Shown here in pieces: positions 45,610 to 56,166 of a stretch of DNA of 64,000 nt. The notes under the pieces were generated by a model that saw only the letters and a list, made by a program, of their open reading frames with translations, was not told the DNA's origin and did not search any database. Every line of letters begins with the position of its first letter. Within the stretch, counting starts at the first letter, position 1. A program made the position numbers and the translations under genes. Source of the DNA: Apium graveolens (taxonomy: Eukaryota; Streptophyta; Magnoliopsida; Apiales; Apiaceae); contig NC_133655.1 in assembly GCF_009905375.1 (NCBI RefSeq), positions 166,432,588 to 166,496,587 on the forward strand, written 5' to 3'.

Positions 45610-48600
45610 TGTAATAACCCCAATTTTTGGGAAATTTTTGAAACCCTTATGAATAGTATTTTTGCTGAATGAGAAAACTTTTCACGCCACACTATGTAGG
45701 GGTTCTGATATGGATATTCTGAGATTTTATTAGTACTTTATATGGGATATAAGTGTATGTAAAGATCGTCAGAATCCAAATCCGAACACTTTGATTTTTC
45801 CCGGAAATCCAATAGATACGGAAAGAATTGAGTATAAGGTAACAGGATAAAAAGGATTTAAATTAAAGGATTATAAGAGAGGATCATAAAAGGAATACAA
45901 TATATTGAGAAAGGTTAAGGGAACCTAAGTAATAAGATCCTGGGTATGATCCCTCAAACGATAAACGAAAATGAAAGTTAAGCGAACCGTATAACAGATC
46001 AGCGGTCATTAGGCAAACGATTAGGAAGTTAATCAAGGGGATTAGTGGGGATGATGTCATCCAACCAATAGAAAGAGGACAAGGAGGGGAGGATGACATC
46101 ATGAGGATGACACAAGCATGACATGGGAAGGAAGGAGGTGTGGTTGAATGAGAACCACACAAATTCAAGGGCAACAAGGTAATTGACTAAATCAAACACA
46201 AAAACAAAGCAACCAAGCCAAGTAAAATCATTTTCATCAAAATAAAAAAGAAACCAAGGCATTGTTCTTCATGCTCTCGGCCAAAACAAAACCAGAACAC
46301 TAAAACTGCTGTATCTCCTTCATTTCTCACTCAAATATTGTGTTCTATAGCTCATTGGAAAGGTATTGAGATGGCCTACAACTCTTGTTCAAAAGTCTCG
46401 TCCAAATAATCAGGGTAAGACCCTCATGTTTACAGTTCTTTAAATCGGACTTTTAGAAACTTCAAAGCCTAACTTTGTGTTCTTGATTTCTTTGGAAAGA
46501 TCAAGCTTGTAGGAGGCTCCCTAAGGCTTCCTAGCAACTTAACACCTCCCAAGGAAGGTATAAACTTCAAACCCTAGCCTTTACTTTATTTGTTAGTAAG
46601 TTTAATGGTTGGTGTTGTGAAATGAGAAGCATGGATTGTGATTATTAGTAGTTTGGTTTGATTTGGAAGTGTTTTGGTAATTGAAGCTTGATTATAGTTC
46701 ATAGGTCTTGATTGTGGTTGTTTGAGTTGAAAACCTTGGAGATTATGGACTGATGTGGTATGGTTTAGGTGAAGTTTTGTTGTATTGATGGTTATGAGTT
46801 GGTTGGTGGTTAATTGGAGTAGTTTAAACATTGGTAATCGCGTAAACATAGCCGTCGTAACGTCCGATTTTCTTTGGACTGTTTTTGTGCATAATATTAG
46901 GACCCGAGAACCCCCTGCTAGATTATGACCACTGCCATGTTTAGATAGCTCATGTTACGAGCTTCGTTTTGATATGTAGTTCGTTCGATTCCGATGCACG
47001 GTTTAGGAGAAACGACCGTTTCAAGTAACGGCGTTTCGCGAACGAAACTTTTCCCCTCGCCTTACTTTGAAACATAGGTTAAAGACCAAAAAGGGTTAAT
47101 TAATGTATGAAACATTTATGGTAAGTGTGTTAGGCAGTTGGTAAGACACTCGCGAAGGAATCGCCTTAAAACTCGTAAAGGTTAAATTATTAAAAATGGT
47201 GGAGCCGAGGGTACTCGAGTGACTTAAGAGAATCAGTAAGCGCAAAACAAGCGTTAGAGTCTAAGTTAGTTAAAGTATAGATTTACAAGTGACTTTGGTT
47301 TAATTCCAACTTACTTGTTGTTTATAGGTTACCAGACTCGTCCCGAGCCATTCGTAACCCCCAGTCGCTCAGGCAAGTTTTCTACCCGTTATACTATTGT
47401 TGTGATGTATATATGTATATGCATTATCTTGCGATAGATGCATGATGTTTATATTAGCAAATGTTGCAATATATTGAAGCATGCTGCTATGGTATATATA
47501 TGCATGCCTGTTTCATATTCTTTCCATATATAATTGTTGATTTAGTTGATAATACCTATGCTAGAGGATAGCGGTAACTTGCATATACCCTTAGTATAGG
47601 GACCCAAAAGGTGGAAATATTTTCTAAACCGGGAGTCGAGGATCCCGAGTATAATATATATATTTATATAAATATATGGTTATAGTTTTCAAAACTATTA
47701 ATCGAATAAGGTTTATTCGATAACTTTATTTTATTTAATGAATATTATTTTGAATATTCATTCGAGGGCTTATGACTCAGTTTATATTATTAATGATTAT
47801 TAATTGGATATTCATTTGAGGATGTATGACTCCTTTATTTTATTTAATGAATATTGTTTATAATATTCATTCGAGGTATTATGACTCCGCTTACTATTTA
47901 TTAATATTCTTTATTTTATTAAAGAATAATGTTCGATAATCAAACTTACTTTTGATATTCAAGTAAAGATATTACTTTCGTATAAGTATATCTTTGATTA
48001 ATTGCTATTCATTCAAGTATAAGTTTTCCAACTTCTACCTCAATTATTCTTTATGGGAATATTATTTAAATAATAATATTCAGATATTTCTTTCATATTG
48101 GGACTGATTTATTTTATTAAATCAGCATTACTCCAAACATTCTTAAAAATATTTTCGAGTCTTCAAAATGATTTTTAAAAGTTAGAGCGGATCCCAAAAC
48201 TCATTTTTATATTTAAGATCTTCCTTTTAAAGGGGATTTAAATACTCGTTCAAAACCTGAGGGATCCGGCTCTATGGTGTATTTTATATTCGCAACAAGA
48301 TTGATGTTTTGATAAATAAATTGATTACTTGCCCAATGTTCGGGAAGTAAGCCCATCTAACTGAGTCGGCATAAGCGACAGGTCGGGGTACGGTCTATCA
48401 AAGTGTAAGTGGCTGGGTGGTAGTCCATCAACGCGTGAGTGGCCGGGTAACGGTCTAGCGCGAGGTCCTAATGCGGCCAGGGTGATGACCGGTGAGGAAT
48501 TCATCCATCTACAGTAGAAAAGGTTACTTATTGGTATCTTTGCCTGATCAGCAAGATATCTGGTTTATGCCAAAATTCTTTTCCTTTCCAAAATTCATTG

Positions 48601-49639
48601 GATATTATAACTCTGTTCATACTTTACATGACAGAGATTTTCAGGAAATGTATGAGATATATATATATATATGGATATATATATCAGGACTTAATGAAGT
48701 ATCTCGTAACTTCATTATTTATAATGATATTTCAAAGATTGAATCTATTCAAATCTTGTCTTGTAGTCTCATCTATGTGATGAACCTTTGAAACTGATTA
48801 TAACTTGAACGGGGGTAGTTCAAGTAGTATTTGGGAAAGATATAAGTATTTTGGGGTATCTTGTAACTTCATCTTTTAAACTTATATCTAGTTAATGATT
48901 GTCTTATGAATGACAAAGATTTTCGGAAAAACGTTGAGACAAGGTTAGATATATGAGATCACCTTGCAACGATATTTTTTGTGTATACAGTTATAAACTG
49001 GAACTCTGTGTATATTATGGATGGAAGAGGACTTCCAAGATTTTGAAAAGTATATATGTATATATACTGAATATTTTGCGACTTCATCGCATTAAGATAT
49101 CAAACTTGGTTCATTTCTTTTGACCAAGACTTTCATGAGTACTATGAGAAGGCTCATATACTATTAATCATTATACATATTATTTTGGTGGGCTTGCTGC
49201 TCACCCTTGCTTTATTTCTTCATCACACAACAACAGTTAGGAAAGATGGCCAGACTCCAGCAGACCCAGCGCAAGCGCGTGGGAAGCATCCCGCGTCTTC
49301 CCGTTGATGTTGTAGCTGCTATAGCTGCAGAGGTAGATCTATTGTAGATCAGACCATCTACTTTTGAGAATCAATTATGTATAATTATAACTTGTGGCAG
49401 ATAATGGCAGTTAACTGTAAATTTATCAAGTAATCATTTTGGGTTGTAATAACTTTTAAATTGTGGATTCAAAGACTTGTACTTATTTAAATTTCATCTC
49501 TGAGACTATAACGGGTTGTGGTGTGTGTTAGTGTGGGGTCACAACATAAGGTTATTTATTATTAATTAAGTGAAGTGATATTGTGGAAAGAAAGACCGTG
49601 ACGACCCGGATCCCCGACCCCGGATCTGGGGGTGTTACA
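45610..49639 (+). mobile_element. Solo LTR, G1 family (4030 bp), inside G2 LTR
   Basis: TGTAATAACCCC...GGTGTTACA is flanked by ATCCT on both sides (45605-45609 and 49640-49644), with the G2 LTR continuing on either side. Most of it matches the G1 LTR, but roughly 48900-49190 (GAACTCTGTGTATATTATGG and neighbours) matches the G2 LTR instead, and G1 lacks that segment. It keeps the GC-rich repeat, the 52-bp repeat and the short ORF. Confidence 0.92.
49246..49347 (+). CDS. Short ORF in solo LTR (ORF1 exon 1 copy)
   Basis: MARLQQTQRKRVGSIPRLPV and onward, 33 codons, with donor GAG|GTAGAT. It differs from G1 by a few residues (Ile for Val, Val for Asp, Leu for Pro near the end). Without an internal region it cannot be joined to exon 2. 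Confidence 0.4.
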   Translation: MARLQQTQRKRVGSIPRLPVDVVAAIAAEVDLL

Positions 49640-49908
49640 ATCCTTGAATTTAAATCCTTTTTATCCTGTTACCTTATACTTAATTCTTTCGGTATCTGGT
49701 GGATTTTCGGGAAAAATCAAAGTATTCGAATTTGGATTCTGACGATCTTTACATACACTTATATACCATATAGAGTACTAATAAGATCTCAGAATAACAA
49801 TAAAAGAACCCCTACATAGTGTGGCATGGAAAATTTTCTTATTCAGCATAATCAGCAAAAGCACTATTCATAAGGGTTTCAAAAATTCCAAAAATTAGGG
49901 TTATTACA
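49640..49908 (-). repeat. G2 3' LTR, inner part
   Basis: Continues the LTR from 45609 after the solo LTR; ends (plus strand) in TTATTACA, matching 59850-60119. Confidence 0.9.
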
Positions 49909-49921
49909 GTCTCCCCTCCTT
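49909..49921 (-). other. Polypurine tract of G2
   Basis: The minus strand reads TTAAGGAGGGGAGAC against the LTR start, the same tract as in G1. Confidence 0.85.
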
Positions 49922-49984
49922 AAAAGGATTTCGTCCCGGAATCAGATAGAAAATGAATAGGGATGCTCTCTTAACATTGCACTT

Positions 49985-50696
49985 TCGAACTCTCAAGTAA
50001 ATTTTCCCACATTGTGGTTCTACCACCAAAATCTGCCTAGTTTGATAACACTTTTTCTAAGCACTTGTTCCTTTTCGATCTATAACCCTTCCTGGTTGCT
50101 CCATATAGGTTACGTTTGGTTGCATGTCTATGCGCTCATACGCCCCTATTTGTCTGGCACCCGGATTACACTTCCTTAACATTGATACATGGAACACGTT
50201 ATGAACTTGCTACATGTTCGGGGGTAGGGCTAGCTCATATGCTAACTTCCCAGTACGTCTTAATACCTCAAAGGGTCCAACCATTCGTGGGCTTAGCTTT
50301 CCTTTCTTTCCGAACCTCATCCATCCTTTCCAAGGGAATACCTATAACAGCACTAGGTCCCCTACTTCCTATTCCTTGTCCTTTCGTGTCAAATCAACAT
50401 ACTTCGTGTTCCCATCTTGGGCTACTACCAGCCGTCCTCTGATTAAATCTATTATATCCTTGGTCCTTTGGACCACTGCTGGTCCGAGCATCTTGCGCTC
50501 TGCAATCTTCATCCTAACATAAGGGAGATCGACATTGTCTTCCCTCAAGGATCTCATAAGGTGATACCTCGATACTGACATACGATCGATTATCGTGAGA
50601 AAACTTAATCCGCGTTAAGTGATCATTCCAAATTCTTTCAAGTCTATTGCACAGAATTTCATCATAGCTTCTAGCACTATAGCTTTGGCTTCTCAA
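49985..50696 (-). pseudogene. G2 integrase C-terminus and chromodomain remnant
   Basis: Pieces match G1: WNDHLTRIKFSHDNRSYVSI near 50630, KMLGPAVVQRTKDIIDLIRG at about 50490, RFGKKGKLSPR near 50310, and HNVFHVSMLRK near 50190. Stops and frame changes occur every 50-70 codons. Confidence 0.75.
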
Positions 50697-53600
50697 TACC
50701 CATTCTTTTCCAGTTCGTAATCGTTACTATCTTCCGTACAGGATACTATTCTAGATATACCTTTACTCGCTAGAGTTTTATAACCTCTTAATAATCGCGT
50801 CCACCTTAGTATCACGGACGCGTTAGAATCGGAATACCACATTACTTGGTACCACTTCATCTCTAGCTGCCTCCATCTTCGAAAGCTTGATCCATCATAT
50901 AGAAGTAAAGGAATTTGTAGAGAGATCACTATGATCATGAACACTTGTTCTATTGCATAGTTAGTACAGAAGGTGGTCAGCCTTTAGTACTTGACAAGCA
51001 ATTAAATAACATGTGGTATCCTACTAGGCTTCTATCACACAAATAGATAGTCATTCGGCAATACCTCCCCTTCTGGAAGGGTTGTTCCTCTCAGCTTATA
51101 TGAAATGAAAAGAAGAGAAAAGAACGAATTGAAGAGAATTGTATATATGAAAAAAATATACTGCCACAAAATATCTGGCTTGGAACCTACCTCTGAATTA
51201 TAGAGGTTTGTCATAGGAGAACAAAACATATGTGTATATATATCAACATCAAGTATTATCGCATCATATTTCGCATGCTTAAATATTTTTTCTATTCCGT
51301 CCATCATTCGATGGACCCATGCTCTTCCTCGAGCTTATACTCAATCACCTTTGAAACTCCCTCGACATCGAAAATCGAATCTGGGATCTCATTCTATACA
51401 TCATCGTTACTAGAATTCTATGCTTGCACCGCAACCTTCCTCGTATAGTAATACGACCCTCTATTGATAAGAAGGAATAAGTATTCAATAGGTAGATAAT
51501 CTACTTAATTAGTCTATCAATGATAACTTATACACCACCACGACCCGATTAGTGGTACTCAATCTCAACATCCATTCCAATACAACTCTCACGGTTGTAA
51601 TCGACTCATTCCTCGCAGAATAATTGCTGCATTACTGTGGTCCATCGTTGACCTACTGTAGTTATTCATTTTCTATGAAATCTTAATAGCTAACCATACA
51701 GAGTCCATACATGTCGTATCAAATTCTTCTAAGGAGGTAACATGATCACCGTTTATGATTCATGAAGAACACTTCTGAACTTGACGTACATATGACATGA
51801 AGCAAATAAAATTGTAGAAGAGTTTCAATCAAAACAACGATAGCAGGTTAATACCATTCTTAATCATATGCCTTCAATAGAAGACTTAACTCAAAAGTTT
51901 GTTTAGTCCTTTTTGAAACATGGTCCTGGCTTTTTCTCAAGATAGGACCTTCTAAGATAGATAGTCCGCTCATGGCGATTATATGAATTAAACCTTTACC
52001 AAACTACTATTACGGTTGGGTATTGCACAGTCATCAGAAGGAATGTCAATCTTCCAAACCATAATACAACCTTTACGGCTTCAACCATCATCACTGTATT
52101 CCTCTGGCACGAGCGCCTATAATTGCTCTCTTACACTTAAAGTGTCGGCCACCTCTTTGGCCTTTCCTGATAGTAAAATTTCCTTACAATCAATGTTGTT
52201 TGAATGATCTCCAACTAAATTTTCTACCTCATTTCCAATCTCTGCTTGTGTGAAGATGTTTTCCTTAAAATCTAATGAGTAAAAAAAAACCACCATTCTT
52301 CCATAAGTTATTGCCTCAGTCTTTAGAGGTTAATCATTGTCACGATTGACTCTCGATCATACTTAGGACGTCTCTTATCTTGGATGATCTCCAACTAAAT
52401 TTTCTACCTCATTTCCAATCACTGCTTGTGTGAAGATGTTTTCCTTAAAATCTAATGAGTAAAAAAAACCCACCATTCTTCCATAAGTTATTGCCTCAGT
52501 CTTTAGAGGTTAATCATTGTCACGATTGACTCTCGATCATACTTAGGACGTCTCTTATCTTGGGTCCTTCTTGTTTTCACCCTTTCTTGACCTTCATTGG
52601 GTTCAATTTATACTTTCTCATGGTTTAACATGTGCCCCACTTGGCATTATTATTATTACGTCATATTTCCTTTATCAAAATTTCTATTCTTGAGAATTTT
52701 GAATATTACCTTTCTCCTTGTAAAACCTCTAAGGTTATCCTTGAATCGTTCCTCCTGTATTCCCTAGATACAGGACATATTAAAATACCATTTACTAATA
52801 CTAGAACCATTGTCTATGTACTTCTAAAAATTTTCTCTACTGATCTTTAAAGGTTGTTGCTACCTTGATCCTTTCCAATTCATACTGTCAAAACTCATAC
52901 TGTCCCTATTAAGGGTGGAATGCCAACCTTTCTGCATTCCCCTAGGATTTATCTCAAGTTATCGAAGTTATATCCTTAATTCCACCTGTAAAAAGGTACT
53001 TGCATCCTTCCATGGATAATCAAGTCATATATCCTTGATAGATTATCTTGTTCATTATTCCCACATCGATAGTCTATACCTAATTTTATAATAGCATCCT
53101 TATTCAAATTGAGGTCAATCCATATGGCCTCCAAAAGATAACAATGGTTATCCGCTTTTCTTTCCTGATTTGGTAATGATAACATGGATGTTCTGGAAGA
53201 TATTGGTCGTGTTCAACGTGAACATCTTCTTAATAAATCCTCATTTTCTTTTGTTGTTTATCTCAACAGTCATCTCAATGTCGGGATATCTTTCATACCT
53301 GGCGTCTCCCTTTCTGGGTATCATGCCACCGGTCTTACACTTCACATTCTTGAAGGTCACTTCCTTCATCCAATTTTTCCTAATTTCTTACTTTCTTGTC
53401 TCCTCAGTCTATCCGCGTCTCATTATTTATCCTTCGAACTATCTCAAGGTTTCCCCGAATCCTTCCAACTTGAAGGGGGTACAACATATATATCTCTTAT
53501 GCCTTCAACCATCAAATTTAACTCATGGGGAATCATCCTCATCCTGACGATCATATACTTTTCTCTTTCTATTACTACGAGTCTTTAGGGATTCCTCATA

Positions 53601-53900
53601 CCCGACTCCCTTATCATTCCTCAAACTCTATTGCCTTTATGCTTCTTTCCACTTCAGTTTCTTTTTATTTTCCTTTCTATTACAATCATTTCACGTACCC
53701 ACTAATCATTGACTTCAAACATCACGTCGTTCTGGGATTCTTGTCCTCCAGATGAATCTTGACAACTTTTACAATCTTAGATTCATAATTCATCATATTC
53801 GTCCGCCTTTGTTCTGGCTCTTAAAGCTTTTACACTATCTCCATAACCTTGGGATTTACTTTCTCGAAAAAGTTTTGACTGAACTTTAATCAGTTTATCA
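50697..53900 (-). pseudogene. G2 pol remnant, mostly unrecognisable
   Basis: This should hold the rest of integrase, RNase H, RT and protease. The one firm anchor is IDYRCGNNEQD at about 53065, aligned with [11 protein letters not shown] of RT in G1. Elsewhere I see no domain, only AT-rich decayed sequence and the 180-bp tandem duplication at 52204-52563. Plus-strand reading frames such as 53184-53588 have no family features. Confidence 0.55.
52204..52563. repeat. 180-bp tandem duplication in G2 pol remnant
   Basis: Two adjacent 180-bp copies (52204-52383 and 52384-52563), starting ATGATCTCCAACTAAATTTT. They differ at one base (TCTCTGC against TCACTGC) and in an A/C run, so the duplication is younger than most of the decay around it. 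Confidence 0.9.
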
Positions 53901-54401
53901 TAACCTCTTGCTCCGTGCCTTTCTTGGTCTTTCACCAGTGGGTGGTCTCTCTCTTAGGAGGGTAAGTGACAAAAACAGTCTTTTGTGATTCGTCAATCAT
54001 TTAGAATCTCAAATGATTCCCGTATTTCCTTTAGCCAGGCTCTTGCCTCGGCTGGGTCAGCTATTTCCTTGGAACTCTGAGAGCTTAGCGACTTAAAGGT
54101 CCTGAAAGAATTTAACACCACATTGTTTCCTCGAGGTGGTGGTTAGGGTAAAAGTATAAGTTTTATTTTAGGCAGGTCCATGGTTTTCCCAATAGGAGTA
54201 CCATCCTGGTTCTTCCTATCTTGCTTGACTTCTATTTCTTCGTCTAAATATTTCTTCCTACTCCCCATAATTGGGGTCATCTTTTAATTTAAAATCCTCA
54301 TTTTCCACTTCATTATATTCTGGGTTCCTTATATCTTAATTGCGACCTCCCTGATTATCACATTCAAGGTTTGCCCCTAATCTTATTCCTCGTGGAGGCA
54401 T
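53901..54401 (-). pseudogene. G2 gag remnant
   Basis: The ATG at 54401 begins MPPRGIRLGANLECDNQGGR, matching MPPRKIGTRANPGSEDQGSH of G1. About 300 bp later ADPAEARAWLKEIRESFEIL matches the G1 capsid. Stops occur in between and soon after. An AG at 54407-54406 sits four bases before the ATG, as in G1. Confidence 0.75.
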
Positions 54402-54810
54402 AATGCTTAGAAAATTTTTGAGAATCTCTGGATATTTGTCTTACTTACTTTGCTTAAGTCTTTCCCTCGTTCAATCCTTGCATGATTGCAAATTATGAAT
54501 TCTCAAGTTCTATAAACTTTATGGCACTCTCTTAAGTGTTAATAATGCAATTAACAATATGAACTTATCACAAACAAACTGATCTGAACTGAAATTAACG
54601 AATATATACTTAACCATTTGTTCAAGGGAACAACAACTAAACACATTAAAGGCAATTACATCAATTGATCTGATCGCTTCTATCCCAAAAGTACTACCAT
54701 AGATAATCATCTAGTCATCAAAATTAATCATTCAACTTAGGCTAATCCTCCAAAAGCGGTGCTACATGAAACCCTTGTCTGATCGCTCTGGCTCTGCACA
54801 CTACCATGGA
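54402..54810 (-). other. Spacer between G2 ORF1 and gag
   Basis: 409 bp against 411 bp in G1. No ORF. Confidence 0.5.
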
Positions 54811-55659
54811 TCAAGAAATGCGGGCACGCACGGCATCCCTAACCTGCTCCATCACAGAGGTGATGAGGTCTAAGATAGTCGCAAGTAGAGCTGGATCAAC
54901 CTGACCCTCAAGATGGCCTCTAGCTGTGATTCGGGTGGTAGCCTCAATCATGTCCATGCTATGAGCTAATCCTGCCGGAAGTACCCCGCCCTCAATTTTT
55001 GGTGCAGTAAGTCGGTCCAACAGATCACTTCTAACATTACGGGCCTCAGACAGGCCACCCAAAGTCATATGATAATTGGCGATAAGAGAAGCCTGAGTGG
55101 TAGCATCTAGCAGTCCATGGGGTGCAGGTGGTGCAGACCCAGGGGATCCAAATGGATAACCAAGCACGGTATCAGGTGACAATAGTGCAGGAGATAAAGG
55201 TGGCATTTCCTCAGTAGGTGCTGGGCTCTGTACAGGGGAGGGAACAGGAATTGGTGGAACCTCATGGATGTCTACAGGAACCTATGGAAGAGGGTCTGAT
55301 ACTGGTATAATTGGTGTCGTGGAAGGCCCCACTCCTTCTGCCCTCATTAACCTTTGTGCCCTTGGTAACTCTTCATCCTCTAGTGCCACCCTCGCGGCCA
55401 TTCTTACTTTGGTAGTCGCCCTGACTACGGTCATCAATTCCTCAGCGGTCCTCTCTTCATTCCCGTCAGGATCCTCAACGAGATCCTCCTCAGCAACAAT
55501 CCCTTCTGGGATAACATCCTCAACTGCAACATTCTCAATATGAATCTCATCTGGTCCCTCGTTAGGTTACTCTATCAGATTCACAATTTGATCTCCAACA
55601 TGTAATAAAACATCCTCATGCTGATGCTCCTGAACCTCAGGGTTCGGTGCCCCGCTGCC
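54811..55659 (-). pseudogene. G2 ORF1 exon 2: acidic, proline-rich, helical protein
   Basis: One frame of 283 codons from the predicted acceptor (55661-55660) to the stop after QVRDAVRARIS, with no frameshift and two nonsense codons (55569-55567 TAA, 55284-55282 TAG). The start GAPNPEVQEHQHEDVLLHVG aligns with APEIEDPEMFEREHDEALLD of G1. The plan is the same: acidic region (VEDVIPEGIVAEEDLVEDPD), proline-rich middle (VPPIPVPSPVQSPAP), and helical end (LSEARNVRSDLLDRLTAPKI, DLITSVMEQVRDAVRARIS). The acidic repeat of G1 is absent and the last third is only loosely similar. Function unknown. Confidence 0.6.
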
Positions 55660-56166
55660 CTATATGATAATGAACTATGTTACTACCACGATATTTATAA
55701 GGGTTCCCATAAGGGTTTTAACTGTCAGTACTACATTAGGTAGCCCGACTATGAACTTGGCAAGAGTTCTTATTATCTTAGTGAACTTATTATCATAACG
55801 CCACATCATCTCTGAGGTTTATAACGCTTGGCTCTGATACCATTTCTGTAACACCCCCAAATCCGGGATCGGGGATTCGGGTTTTCACGAGTTCCATTTC
55901 CCTTATCAATATTTAATCTTAACAGTCAACCAAATACTGAGTACTGTGACCCCACAATATACACACACACACACACACACCATAATTTATAGTCTCAGAG
56001 ATGAATACAAAAATTAACATAAGTCATTTTATTCCACAATTATAAACCGTTACACCTAAAAAGGGTTTCTGAATAATTTACATATTATTTGCCATTATTA
56101 CAATTCATAATATACATAAGTCTGGTTCATCAATAGTTAAAAGCCTAGCCTATTGGTAGTTCCTAC
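55660..56166 (-). other. Predicted G2 ORF1 intron
   Basis: Donor GTAGGA at 56166, acceptor CATATAG at 55660, 507 nt, spanning the LTR end (55847) and primer-binding site (55842-55831). Phase 0 on both sides, as in G1. Confidence 0.5.
55831..55842 (-). other. Primer-binding site, initiator Met tRNA type (G2)
   Basis: Minus strand TGGTATCAGAGC, four bases after the LTR end, identical in placement to G1. Confidence 0.95.

Noticed and set aside
48492..48791. 99-codon frame in the solo LTR
   Set aside because: AT-repeat-rich LTR sequence; not kept in the G1 LTRs.
53184..53588. 134-codon plus-strand frame in the G2 pol remnant
   Set aside because: No motif, biased composition, and the minus strand holds RT remnants next to it.
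55268..55543. Serine/threonine-rich plus-strand frame of 91 codons
   Set aside because: Mirror of the acidic region of G2 ORF1 on the minus strand.
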